From Myrica gale (lineage: Eukaryota > Streptophyta > Magnoliopsida > Fagales > Myricaceae): 64,000 nucleotides of DNA. Location of the stretch: positions 26,189,271-26,253,270 of the forward strand of contig OZ005608.1 of the NCBI GenBank assembly GCA_963930655.1. Direction: 5' to 3'. Below, piece after piece: positions 1-9,967 of the stretch; the stretch's first letter is position 1; every line of letters begins with the position of its first letter. Below the pieces are notes generated by a model that saw nothing but the letters and a program-made list of their open reading frames with translations, was not told where the DNA came from and ran no database searches. The position numbers and the translations under genes were made by a program.

Positions 1-381
1 TTCATGATGCCAAAATAAATTCTAAATTAAAAGTACAACTAAACAACTAAATTCCAAAACAAAATAAACACGGTCAAAATAAACTCTAAATTAAATTTAC
101 AAAAAAACTACTAAACAAACAATTAATCATACAAATAAGTAAACAACTAAACATTCATAAAAAATACAAATTGAAAGAAACAAATTCTAAATTATAATTA
201 TAATATTTTTTGAAATTTTAAAAAATTATACCGAAAATTCCGATATTTCCGTCGAAATTTTCGGTTTCGAAAATTTCTTAAAATGAATAGCGGTTCTTGT
301 ACTTAAAATGACCGAAACTGGTACCAAAACGTGAGAAGAACCGAAAATTCGAGCGGGAATCGGAATAAAATGCACACCCTT
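1..381. mobile_element. Terminal part of a hAT-like non-autonomous element
   Basis: AT-rich sequence followed by a stretch rich in accgaaaattccg-type motifs (about 230-360). It ends in a terminus that reads AGGGTGTGCATTTTATTCCG on the minus strand, near 381. Plant hAT elements commonly start CAGGGGTGTGCA and carry CCGAA-rich subterminal repeats, so this is probably the right end of such an element; the left end lies outside the window. Just outside, acccttatttactagatt occurs twice, 30 bp apart (376-393 and 406-423). Confidence 0.4.
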
Positions 382-424
382 ATTTACTAGATTTTTTTTT
401 TGTAAACCCTTATTTACTAGATTG

Positions 425-608
425 TCTACAAAGGTTCGATTGCTGTTTTGGAATTTTGGAAGAGCGAAAACGACGACGGTACATGTATACGGGGGAAAAG
501 ATATTTCCTCGCTTACTCTACAAAGGTTCGATTGCTGTTTTGGAATTTTGGAAGAGCGAAAACGACGACGGTACATGTATACGGGGGAAAAGATATTTCC
601 TCGCTTAC
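425..608. repeat. Perfect 92-bp tandem duplication upstream of TIC20-V
   Basis: Two head-to-tail copies of a 92-bp unit (425-516 and 517-608), each beginning TCTACAAAGGTTCGATTGCT and ending CCTCGCTTAC. I saw no mismatch between the copies, so the duplication is recent or homogenised. It lies directly upstream of the TIC20 reading frame, probably in its promoter or 5' leader. Confidence 0.9.
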
Positions 609-654
609 TTCTATCTGGTTTTTTGTTTCTATGTAAGTATTTGCTCCTTCCTAA

Positions 655-1320
655 CCACGGACCAATTCCTCAAAAACTCTCAAGGAACATGACTCAATCC
701 AAAAACCACGGACCAATCTTCTCTACCCACTAATCCCTACTCTTAAGCCCCTGCTTCACTCGCGGTTCCTTCAACCCAACTTTACGAAGACACCCAGAAA
801 CCCAATCCAAAAACCCAGAAGAACACGCATCCGTGCTCAATCTGACGGCAACAACTCGGCTGATGCCCCTGACCGCTTAATCTCCGCCGTATGCTACTTC
901 TATCCATTCTTTGATGGCATACAGTATGGGAAATATGTTATCACCCAGTTCGCTCCTGTTCAAGCTCTTATTCAGCCTTTGGTACCGGCTATTAGGGTCT
1001 TTAAGAGCTTTCCCTTTAATGGGTTTTTGGTGTTCTTGACCCTTTACTTCGTGGTGGTGAGGAACCCCAACTTTAGCAAGTACGTGAGGTTCAACACCAT
1101 GCAAGCTATTGTGCTTGATGTACTGTTGATTGTTCCTGATCTATTGGAGAGGAGCTTCAATCCAAGAGGTGGGCTCGGCTTGGACTTGTTGATGAGCTTG
1201 GACAGCACTGTTTTCTTGTTCCTTTTGGTTTCTTTGGTTTATGGGTCTTCTTCTTGCTTACTCGGTCAGGTGCCCAGAGTGCCCATTGTTGCGGAAGCTG
1301 CTGATAGGCAAGTTCTTTGA
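655..1320 (+). CDS. TIC20-V: TIC20-V-like chloroplast inner-envelope import protein, start codon unresolved
   Basis: TIC20 is a polytopic protein of the chloroplast inner envelope, proposed to form part of the preprotein channel. The frame carries a basic, Ser/Pro-rich leader like a transit peptide, then conserved TIC20-V-type segments: YPFFDGIQYGKYVITQF, FKSFPFNGFLVFLTLYFVVV, RNPNFSKYVRFNTMQAIVLD, LLERSFNPR, and the terminal VAEAADRQVL. About four hydrophobic segments are visible, as in the family. It appears to be a single exon ending in TGA at 1318-1320. The frame is open from 655, after a stop at 652-654, but contains no ATG before the conserved core. The nearest ATG (689) is in another frame and reaches a stop at 731-733. 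Either a small indel has broken the N-terminus, or an unrecognised upstream exon or non-ATG start is used. The start given is the open-frame limit, not a proposed initiation codon. Confidence 0.85.
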   Translation, partial: PRTNSSKTLKEHDSIQKPRTNLLYPLIPTLKPLLHSRFLQPNFTKTPRNPIQKPRRTRIRAQSDGNNSADAPDRLISAVCYFYPFFDGIQYGKYVITQFAPVQALIQPLVPAIRVFKSFPFNGFLVFLTLYFVVVRNPNFSKYVRFNTMQAIVLDVLLIVPDLLERSFNPRGGLGLDLLMSLDSTVFLFLLVSLVYGSSSCLLGQVPRVPIVAEAADRQVL

Positions 1321-3060
1321 GCACCCATTTAGTCATTTCGCGTTTGTAGCTTCTGTAGTCAATTGTAATTTACATTGAAAGAAGTGTGCTGGAATTGCAC
1401 CTTTTAATGTTACCCATTCAAAAAGGAAGAAATTTATAGAATTCGTTTTCATGAATTGAGAGATTCTTAATCTGACATTCGGTTGTTAATTTGCTAGAGA
1501 TATAATGAAAATTTAGGAAACTCATTTTCACGTTGATGATTGATGATATAATGTTACTTTTGTAGATTGATTTTCGTTGTCCTGCTTAGGGGGGGAGCCT
1601 TGAGCGTAGAAAAGGAAAAGAGAATTGACTAGAGCCTAGTTAGTTAAATCCTAGTTATCTGTTGTGTTGGATGCTTCATCTGAATTCTAGTCAAGCGACC
1701 TGCAGTGGGACTATATGATATGGCTTGTTAGTTGCTATAGTAGCCTCATTGGACAAAAGAGAACGAAGTAAGACATTGACAAGGAGCCTTGGTGGTGGGA
1801 TTCACTGTACAATATCTCGACTCTGGTTTTTTCATAACTCTGGTCTGTGCGGAGCATTACATACGGTGCATTGTAAACTGATTTTCTTTGTACTGCTAGA
1901 GACACCTTAAGTGTCGAGGCTTTTGCCAAGCTGGGTAGTAATGATGGAGTGCCAGTTTCCCTGATGAAATTGAAGTTCATAGGGCAAGGATTGGTTATCC
2001 ATAGACAACATCGCTGAGGGCATGAAAATGGTGGTGGTTAACTCGTTGGTAGAGGGCACATTGGTATTGGAGATCGTTGATAACATAATCTAGTGAGTGT
2101 AGTATATTTCTCAAACAGTGTCAAGAGAATTTTCGAATGAACCGAAGTGTCCTTTTTTCTTTTGGCTACTACCCATACCTTACGGGTGGAGAGGCCTATC
2201 TATCTCTATTGTGTTCCTACTTTGGGCAAGAAATGCTTGTCTACCATTTTCACTAATTTTAGTTACTACAATGGCAGCAATGTGATAGAATTGGGAATAC
2301 TTAGAAAGTGGTTCAGCAGACCTGTTCTTAGTATGATGTCCAACAGTCTCTCCTCTATTTAAGCTGTGTTGGTCTGCCTGGTCAAGCTCCAATGCATATT
2401 GACTCTTTCTAGTTGTGTTGTCGGTCTTAGTCCTGCTATTTGGGTAAATAATATGAAATGAACTTCCTTTTGCTTTCTTCCTCCTCGAGTTCTGCTGATC
2501 CTTATTCTTTCCCCCGGCACAATCATAAGATCTCTTTCTAAGTAGATAAACTGGAACAGCATTAGTGGAGAACCACTCATTAGTAGTTCTAGATTATCAA
2601 CATCATTCTCTTAGGACTTTGGAAACAAAAGATTTCTCCCAAACCCATTTGGCATTCATTGCATGCTGTGAACATAATAGTCTATGCTTCACTGACCAAG
2701 GTAATTTTAATGCAAAATTTTAAAAGATGTATATTATCCTGCTAAATTTGTCCTACTTATCAAAAGTGAATCGCCAGACAAACACAGAGGATGTCTTTAT
2801 GTATTTTTTGTAAGGTTTAAAGCTCAGGATATTGATATTCAGCTCGGCTTCTCTGCAGCTCATTCAAAACTTCTAACTTTCTTGCACGCACTCTCTATAA
2901 CATAGAGTTTTGACCAAACATTTTGCTTGAATCACCTGGCATTTAGGGGAGCTGTCAGCATCAGTTTGTATGTAGCCATTATGGATAAGTTATTACTTAA
3001 CTATGATAAAGCTGGCACTGTTTTCCCTTAGGGTGGTGCACACAAAACCGGTCCTACATC
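1321..3060. other. Intergenic, no gene recognised
   Basis: The 3' flank of TIC20-V followed by about 1.7 kb in which both strands hold only short open frames without family resemblance. The base composition is ordinary for a plant spacer. I see no RNA gene or clear transposon terminus. Confidence 0.6.
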
Positions 3061-3069
3061 TTTCTGAGC

Positions 3070-3290
3070 AAAAAGTCTGAGACTTGCTTAATGGTAAGAG
3101 TGTCAACTTCACACTTATTCGACTCGAGCTTGGTACGTCGAGCCCATAGAAGGCGACCTCCCAAATATTAGGTTAACGGCCCACAGGTCTTCAGTCTAAT
3201 TACACTCGAATTTGGTACGTCAAGCTCATAGAAGGCGACCTCCCAACTATTAGGTCAAGGCACACAGGCCATCAGTCTAATTACACTCAG
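3070..3290 (+). repeat. tRNA-like (SINE-like) segment with an 82-bp tandem repeat
   Basis: The sequence TGCTTAATGGTAAGAGTG near 3087 resembles a tRNA box A. It is followed by a GGTACGTCGAGCCC-type segment that loosely recalls box B. The downstream part occurs twice with a period of about 82 bp (3122-3203 and 3204-3286), each copy carrying AGAAGGCGACCTCCCAA and CAGTCTAATTACACTC, with several mismatches. This could be a decayed SINE with an internal duplication, but no poly(A) tail or target duplication was found. Confidence 0.35.
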
Positions 3291-3800
3291 ACAATCTTAG
3301 AAAATCTATTCAACATAAGAAAAGGTTACTGCTTCTTCTTTCTAATTATTCATTATAGTTAGTGGAGAAGGTTTTCATCTGTCAATCAAGAAATTAGTGA
3401 TGCTGCTCTTTTAAAATATAGAAAGCTCCCTCAAAACATCTGGAAAGCTCGTATAACATTGTGCCCTCCAAGTGGCAGAACATGTGCCAATTAATTCTTA
3501 ACTTGTCTTCTAGAATTTGTTTATTCATAGCTTTGCTGTCATTTTCCACTTTTTGGTAGGTAAGAAAACAAATTATGAAAACTAGACGGGTATGGGCCTA
3601 CATCCCAAAAGCCATGCACTTCCATTCGAATTTTGAGCAAATTATTTAATTAATAACATATATTAAAATTGTATATCCTTGAAGGAAAATTGAAGCTTTT
3701 AATCAACCACTACCATTTTATTAATTGTCCGAGGATTATATTATGTCCCTTTAATTAATCGGGATTTTGTATCTAGAAAAAAAAACAATTAATCGGGATT
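3291..3800. other. Intergenic, nothing recognised
   Basis: AT-rich spacer with no credible open frame and no paired repeat termini seen. Confidence 0.5.
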
Positions 3801-3819
3801 TTGTGTTGTCGGTGGAGGA

Positions 3820-4048
3820 TTCTGCCGAATTCAGATGATTGGCCAATAGCTGTCCACGTGGCTCCCATCCGCAGTGTTGTGGCCAACCTGGCAATATTTG
3901 GATTATCCGGCACTTTTTTCCCCCATATATCGAGCTGCCCTCCAATTCCATCAAAACTACAGAAATGCTTCCACTCAAAGTTCTTGCTGTAGCTTCAAAT
4001 GGAGTCAATGGACTTCCATCACGCCGACAATCTGACTCCATCGCTTAA
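3820..4048 (+). promoter_or_regulatory. Orphan promoter-like segment with G-box, CCAAT box and a 27-codon ORF
   Basis: A compact, GC-richer island in AT-rich DNA. It has GATTGGCCAATAG (inverted CCAAT pair) near 3837, a perfect G-box CCACGTGG at 3854-3861, a GGATTATCC motif near 3899, and a CATATAT element near 3924. About 40 bp further on a 27-codon frame starts at 3965 and stops at 4046-4048. The spacing recalls promoters of light-responsive nuclear genes, but no following gene exists. It may be a promoter with a truncated gene, or chance. Confidence 0.3.
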
Positions 4049-4164
4049 TTGCGGTCAACAAGTTTGACGGCCACCGACGGGTGTTGTAATTTGTTATATG
4101 GAGGAGAATTCAGTAATATAACATATAGAATAAAATCTCTGACACGTAGATGATGTACGTTTTG

Positions 4165-4197
<33 letters not shown>

Positions 4198-5415
4198 CAG
4201 GTTTCGAGAATTTTTAGGTGATATTAAAGTTGTATTGGTGTTTGTGTAGAAGTTTTTGAGGTGTAAAAAAATTTATGATGATTTTTAAAGTTATTTTTTT
4301 GTATATTTCAAATTTATTTATTTTATTAAAAGTTAAATATTTGAAAGGTATTAAAAAAAACGACAAACGAATAAACGTTCAAACCGCCTAACTCAACTTG
4401 CAAAAAAAACAAAACTGACTCACGTAGGGGATAAGGTGACAAGCTGCAGGCCTCACGCAGGGGAGGGGGGAATGACCAAATCACTCATTACCAAAGCAAA
4501 ACTTGCGTAAATCAGTTGTGGGTATTTTGTCCATTCACGTGTCTGAGTATTTAATGAACTGACGTGTGAGGGCCATGTATTTTTAAAAAGTCCATTTTAA
4601 CCTTCGGTTTTGATGTATGTAACGCATGCCTGTAGGGTATTTTAGTAATTCTGTATAAATATGTCCAGGGCAAAATCGAAAACTACAGTACATTATCCTC
4701 AAATAAATCATGTTCGGTGGGATTGTATTTTTAGTTGAATGCGAATTCTTCAATTATCAAGAACGTGCCCCTAACTTATTCCTTTAATCAGCAATAGAAT
4801 AGGGTCTAATTTTTTTAAAAAATTATTTGTTTCACCAGGGGCCATGTCCACAAAAATACCACCAACAAAAAAAAACCCTCATACTTATTAATAGGTGAAA
4901 ATGCATTAAATCTTCATGCATAAGATGAGAGCATAAATAGTTTGTTGATGATATTATTATTTTGATCCATTTAAATTAGGCTCGCTAATATGACGTATGA
5001 GATCATAATTTTTATAATTTTCTGCTTGAATATCCACGTATTAAAATAAAAATTGGAGCAAGAAGTAACGGGGATTGTTTCTATAAAGCAAATCCATTCC
5101 ATATTCCTCTCGGACCCACGAAGAAACCACTTTTCCATCGGTGGTGATTAGCCGATTCCAAACTTGCTGTATGGTCTTCGGCGCATCCTATGAATTCTTT
5201 TTTGTTTTTTAATTTTGAGGTTTTTCCATCCTTTAAGCAGTTGTCGTCAGCTTTGTGTTTTTCCCACTAAAAAGATGCATAAACCACGTGATTTGTCCCC
5301 CCCCCAATCGCCTTCTTTACTCATCTCAAAGCTTCCATAGAGTATTCACCAAGTTAGTTCATATCCGGTCAAAGCCACGCCCTTTTCGGTCCGTTCAAGT
5401 AACTGCAGATTGGTC
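4049..5415. other. AT-rich intergenic with a TA microsatellite
   Basis: No gene was recognised. A (TA)n run lies at about 4165-4190, and there are several poly(A) tracts. Nothing else could be assigned. Confidence 0.5.
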
Positions 5416-5424
5416 CTTTTTTTA

Positions 5425-5823
5425 GGCTTAATTGAATTGTATGTCCCTTTAGTATACTCTTTTTACAAATTCGTCTATTTGGTATCACTTTGTATAAATA
5501 AGTTATTGTGGTCACATTTATAAGTAAAAATTAGTCTCTCCATCCATCACATTAACGGAATGAGAGCCGGTTGACCGCTTCAAAGAGAGAACTTGCAACG
5601 GTCGACCGGCTCGTCGTTAGACACGCGACATCATATTATTCGTTGATGATGTGGTTAATGTATCGGTCGACCAACTCGTCGTTAGTGTGTTAACGCCTGA
5701 TGAACGGAAGGACTAACTTATACGTAGAAAGGAGACGACAAAGACATGTTTGTACAAAATGATACCACATGGACGAATTTATAAAAAATGTTATACCATA
5801 AGGACCTACGGTGCAATTAAAGC
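5425..5823. mobile_element. Fold-back MITE carrying CGGTCGACCG motifs
   Basis: The two ends are long, imperfect inverted repeats. The left begins GGCTTAATTGAATTGTATGT and the right, read in reverse, begins GCTTTAATTGCACCGTAGGT; pairing continues for about 130 bp, through the segments with AGTCC and the CCGTT-type block. The centre holds CGGTCGACCG at 5599-5608 and CGGTCGACCA at 5664-5673, each followed by a copy of CTCGTCGTTAG. The flanks are T-runs (7 of 9 positions alike), so the target duplication is uncertain. The structure resembles Mutator-type MITEs. Confidence 0.7.
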
Positions 5824-5829
5824 TTTTTT

Positions 5830-6890
5830 TTTAATCTGTTTCTAAAAAGCCAATTGCAGTTTGGTCTGATGCAATAAGTAGGGTGATATTTCCGCCAAAA
5901 TTAATGTCGATTAATAAATTGTCTTAAAATATTTATTGTAGTATTTCTGTAAGATCTGATTCACAGAGAAAAAAAAAACAAATAATTTCGGCCCCTTTCT
6001 TAAAATCACAATACTCGTATATATATATATATATTTTAAGTTACAAAAAAACCGTATATTAATGTCGTGCTCTATCTAGAATATGAAGGGATTCTTTCCT
6101 ACACATACTCTTTAAGTCGGAAGAACAGTTGTGAGAGTCGGGAGAATAGTTATAAGAGATTGAACCAAGTTATAGTCCCTACATACCATATTTATCTTAT
6201 CAAATTCCTATATATTTTATAAAATTACAAATTTAATGATTAAAAAATGAGGTTATGCTAGATTTAAGTAGAACTAGACTTTAGTTCCAAACCACCTTAA
6301 TTTCTCTGATTTTTTCTTATTTCTACTTTTTATCTATTAGATCTTCTTCAATTATATTATTTCATATATATTTTAACATTTACAATTGATTAATAGTAAT
6401 TTGTCTCTTTGTACACGTGTAATTTGTTTTTATAAGGGTTAAGAATATTGAGATTTTGTCAGTGCTCACAACCCATTGATAAAAAAATATTTTGATTTGA
6501 AAAATATTTCAATTTTCAAATTATTATATTTCGGATCACAAATTAAATAAGAAAAATAGAAACCACAACCTTAAAATAAACTTAATTACTTTTATAAAAT
6601 ATTGATGTTTATAAAAAATATAACAAAAAATTATATTAAAATATATGTGTTTTATAATGTTTAGATTATAAAAAAAATCCTATGATAAACGAAATTAACC
6701 TTACTTATCATGTAACAAGACAAACAAGGTGGGTTCCTTTCAAAACCAAATCCCACGTAGCAAACAATAAAAAACACTAAAACCAAACAGTGGCTTCCCT
6801 TGTAATTAAGTAGATAATCCAGGCCTCATTGCGCAAGGACTGGCTCACTCAATCACTTCTCCCCCCTCGTCTTTTTCCTTTGAACGCTCT
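5830..6890. other. AT-rich spacer upstream of FLA1
   Basis: About 1 kb of very AT-rich DNA with a TA repeat near 6018-6034, followed by a CT-rich stretch (6860-6945) that is probably the FLA1 promoter or leader. No TATA box could be assigned with confidence. Confidence 0.5.
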
Positions 6891-6975
6891 ACAGCTCAGA
6901 GCTCACTCTCTGCAAAGGTCTCTCTGCAGTTTTCTCCGTATCCAAAACGCTGCGTTTTCGTAGTACTAAACGACA

Positions 6976-8226
6976 ATGCAGCTCCGTCCAGCCATTACCG
7001 CCGGGGCTCTAGCAGTCCTCTCTGTCCTCCTCGTCGTTTTCTCCCCTACATCCCATGCGCACAACATCACGCGCCTGCTGGCCAAGCACCCGGAGTTCTC
7101 CACCTTCAACCACTACCTCTCGCTCACCCACCTGGCCGACGAGATCAACCGCCGCACAACCATCACCGTCTGCGCCGTTGACAACGCCGCCATGTCCGAG
7201 ATCCTCGCCCAGCACCTTTCCATCTACACCATCAAGAACATCCTCTCGCTCCACGTCCTCCTCGACTTCTTCGACGCGAAGAAGCTCCACCAGATCACAA
7301 ACGGAACCGCCCTCTCCGCTACTCTCTTCCAGGCCACAGGCTCTGCCCCTGGCTCCGCCGGCTTCGTCAACATCACTGATCTTAAGGGTGGAAAAGTTGG
7401 TTTCGCCCCAGAGGATAATGGCGGCCATATCGACGTTTACTTCGTCAAGGGCTTGGAGGAACTGAAGTACAACATCTCCGTCATCCAGATCAGCCAGATC
7501 CTCCCTTCAGATGTGGCCGCGGCCCCCACTCCGGGCCCTGCCGCGGTGAACCTCACCGGCATAATGTCCGCTCACGGTTGCAAGGTCTTCGCCGACACTC
7601 TCTTGGCGGACGCCGAAGCCGAGAAGACCTTTCAGGACAGCCTCGACGGAGGCTTAACGGCGTTCTGCCCCCTCGACGATGCCTTCAAGGCGTTCCTGCC
7701 CAAGTACAAGAACTTGACGGCCTCGGGCAAGACGTCGTTGCTCGAGTTTCACGGCGTGCCCGTGTACATGTCCATGGACATGTTGAAGTCTAACAACGGC
7801 GTTATGAATACGCTGGCCACCGACGGGGCCAAGAAATTCGATTTCACCGTGCAGAACGACGGCGAGGAAGTAACGCTGCAGACGAAGGTCGTGACGGCGA
7901 AGATCACCGGCACACTTCTCGACGAGCAGCCCGTGGCGATCTACACGGTCGACAAGGTCTTGCTGCCGAGGGAGCTGTTCAAGGCCGAGGCACAGACTCC
8001 GGCTCCCGCTCCGGCTCCGGAAGAGGCAGCCGACGCTCCCAAGGCTAGCAAGAAGAAGAAGAAGGCTGCGGCTACGGCGCCCTCGGACGCCGACTCGCCG
8101 GCGGACTCCCCGGATGGAGACGCGGCTGATCAGACAGCGGACGAAAACGGAGCCGTAAGATTTAAAGGCGCGGGATTTGGATCGTTACTTCTGGGTGTGT
8201 GGCTAGTAGTGTTTACCGTGCTGTAA
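6976..8226 (+). CDS. FLA1: Fasciclin-like arabinogalactan protein, FLA1 type
   Basis: FLAs are GPI-anchored cell-surface glycoproteins with roles in adhesion, wall architecture and shoot regeneration. The 416-residue product has a signal peptide (about 1-28, ending SHA before HNITRLL) and a first FAS1 domain (about 30-180) with TITVCAVDNAAMS and NILSLHVLLDFF. A Pro/Ala linker, AAAPTPGPAA, precedes a second FAS1 domain (about 190-335) with GIMSAHGCKVFADTLL and NTLATDGAKKFDFTVQNDGE. Then come an AGP motif of repeated AP (TPAPAPAPAPEE), a Lys-rich patch, an acidic segment, and a hydrophobic C-terminus after DENGA suited to GPI attachment. It is a single exon with marked GC-rich third positions. 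The Lys-rich patch and the GAVRF tail fit FLA1 better than FLA8/FLA10. The start is the first ATG, immediately before the signal peptide. Confidence 0.95.
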   Translation: MQLRPAITAGALAVLSVLLVVFSPTSHAHNITRLLAKHPEFSTFNHYLSLTHLADEINRRTTITVCAVDNAAMSEILAQHLSIYTIKNILSLHVLLDFFDAKKLHQITNGTALSATLFQATGSAPGSAGFVNITDLKGGKVGFAPEDNGGHIDVYFVKGLEELKYNISVIQISQILPSDVAAAPTPGPAAVNLTGIMSAHGCKVFADTLLADAEAEKTFQDSLDGGLTAFCPLDDAFKAFLPKYKNLTASGKTSLLEFHGVPVYMSMDMLKSNNGVMNTLATDGAKKFDFTVQNDGEEVTLQTKVVTAKITGTLLDEQPVAIYTVDKVLLPRELFKAEAQTPAPAPAPEEAADAPKASKKKKKAAATAPSDADSPADSPDGDAADQTADENGAVRFKGAGFGSLLLGVWLVVFTVL

Positions 8227-8594
8227 GTTTTTTCTAGAGGTTTCTGTTTTTCGGGTCCCACGTTTTTAATATTTGGTTTTCATTTTTTGGAACCGAATAA
8301 GAGAGAGAGAGGGGCTTTGGTGGGTTTAATTTTTAATTAGCTCTTGTTTTATATGAAAAAAATGTTTTATTTTATTATATTGTTTTTAATGTGTGGATTT
8401 TATTTTTGATTTGTGACTCTTTCTCTCTTTTTGTATCCTCAGAGAATTTGCTACATTTGTAACATGTTTTTTTTATTGTGATATTATCATTTTTCATAAA
8501 TGATGGAGATCTATTTATTTGTATAGATTAGCTATACTTTGTTATATATATATATCCACAATTGATAGGTTCATATGAATCAAAACCAGCCAAG
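8227..8594. other. FLA1 3' region, AT-rich
   Basis: Presumed 3' UTR and spacer, with GA-rich and T-rich runs. No other feature seen. Confidence 0.5.
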
Positions 8595-8603
8595 TTATTT
8601 AAA

Positions 8604-9029
8604 GGGAAATTGACATTTTAGTCCCTAGGTTTTAGGTACTTTTTCATTTTAGTCCTTCAGTTTCAACTTTCAAATTTTTAGTCCTTGAGTTTTCATTATT
8701 TGACAAAATGGTCCTTCCGTCAGCCTGCTGTTCATATGCTTAACGACACATGATGCGGTCGACCGGATATATGTGTAGAAAGTGAGCGGTCGACCGCTAC
8801 ATGAAGCGGTCGACCTCTTGATATAGCGGTCAACCTCTTCATGTAGCGGTCGACCGGGTCAAAATTGCTGACGTGTCAGAGAGCTTCGTTAAGTATATGT
8901 ACGGTAGATTGACAGAAGGACCATTTTGTAAAACAATGAAAACTCAAGGACTAAAAATTTCAAAGTTAAAACCGAAGGACTAAAATGAAAAAAGTACCCA
9001 AAATTTAAGGACTAAAAAGTGAATTTCCC
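8604..9029. mobile_element. Mutator-type MITE with perfect 9-bp target duplication
   Basis: A 426-bp non-autonomous element with terminal inverted repeats of about 120 bp. The left starts GGGAAATTGACATTTTAGTCC-like sequence; the right, reversed, starts GGGAAATTCACTTTTTAGTC. The flanking sequence TTATTTAAA is duplicated exactly at 8595-8603 and 9030-9038. A 9-bp duplication is typical of Mutator-like transposition. No transposase is encoded. The centre carries repeated CGGTCGACC motifs, listed separately. Confidence 0.9.
8786..8865. repeat. 20-bp-period array of CGGTCGACC motifs inside the MITE
   Basis: CGGTCGACC (one copy altered to CGGTCAACC) begins at 8787, 8807, 8827 and 8847, exactly 20 bp apart. 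A fifth copy lies outside the register at 8756. Units read like GCGGTCGACCTCTTGATATA with variation in the second half. The core GTCGAC is palindromic. The regular phasing of about two helical turns suggests either replication-slippage amplification or repeated protein sites. Confidence 0.85.
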
Positions 9030-9039
9030 TTATTTAAAA

Positions 9040-9361
9040 TATTTCAAGAATTTTGCTATGGAGATTCTGAAGAAAAATTGGAACCCCTAAGCTTGAAGGG
9101 TGGGTTATGGGAGACAGAGAGTATGGTAGTGTTGGACTTTAGAATGAGGGGACATCTAAAGGCTTTGTACTTCTGTTTGTTAGTCTATAATGGGTAGCTT
9201 TCTCTAGTGAGGTTATTGCCTGCAGGGGACACTTTTTCAGCACCTCAATAATCGATATCCAACCCACCGAACGGGAGTAGACAAACTTTAGATTCGAGAA
9301 AAAAGCACGAGAACAAGTATCAATAATCAAGCTGAAGTATTGTAATCAAGTTGAGTTCAGG

Positions 9362-9398
<37 letters not shown>

Positions 9399-9960
9399 TA
9401 AAGAGAAATAGATATATTTGTCGGTGTTACAAGAAACTTCCACTACTAATGACGTTCCGTTCTGTCGTGACTTGTTTTGTGGCCGAAAGGGTTGCCTGTA
9501 ATGTTTTGTTGTGTGTCACATCCGTTTAAAATGCTTCACATGTTTTACAGCTACGAAGCTGGGTCGCCGAAACGACAAATTAATGTCGGAGGCGGTGCCC
9601 AACGATCCCTACATCATCCACGAGAGAACTGACAAATCAGAGAGAATGTGAATTGCTGACGACAAGTCACACGTTTAGGCCATAGTAGGATGGAAGCTGC
9701 TCGTAGGGGTGAAGTCTTTCCTTGTGAAGGCTAGAGTTGAGGATCTTCTCATTTGGACAAGATCTAGAGAGACGAAAATAATTTGGATACACCCCCGTGT
9801 AGGACTATGGGCAATGCCAGGTAGAGAAATATATAGACTAAAGTTTCACAAATGAATGAAAATAATACCGTACCTTCTTTCATTAAACAGTGAAGTATTT
9901 ATATACAAGTGAATGAAATAATCGTGATAAAGAAAATGACTAACTGAACAGAGTTATAAC
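9040..9960. other. Intergenic, possibly decayed transposon; TA microsatellite
   Basis: A (TA)n run sits at about 9364-9393. The stretch 9540-9830 is of more even base composition than its surroundings and may be old retroelement sequence, but I could not identify termini or a protein family. Confidence 0.4.
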
Positions 9961-9967
9961 AACTGCG

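Noticed and set aside
3801-3992. 63-codon frame at the promoter-like island as a protein gene
   Set aside because: No ATG-anchored family similarity, and it overlaps motifs better read as regulatory.
7009-7428. Antisense and shifted frames over FLA1
   Set aside because: Shadow frames caused by GC-rich third positions; FLA1 itself has full family domains.
8786-8865. CRISPR-like array
   Set aside because: Plant nuclear context, 20-bp period with motif and spacer both repeated, inside a MITE; no spacer diversity or cas genes.
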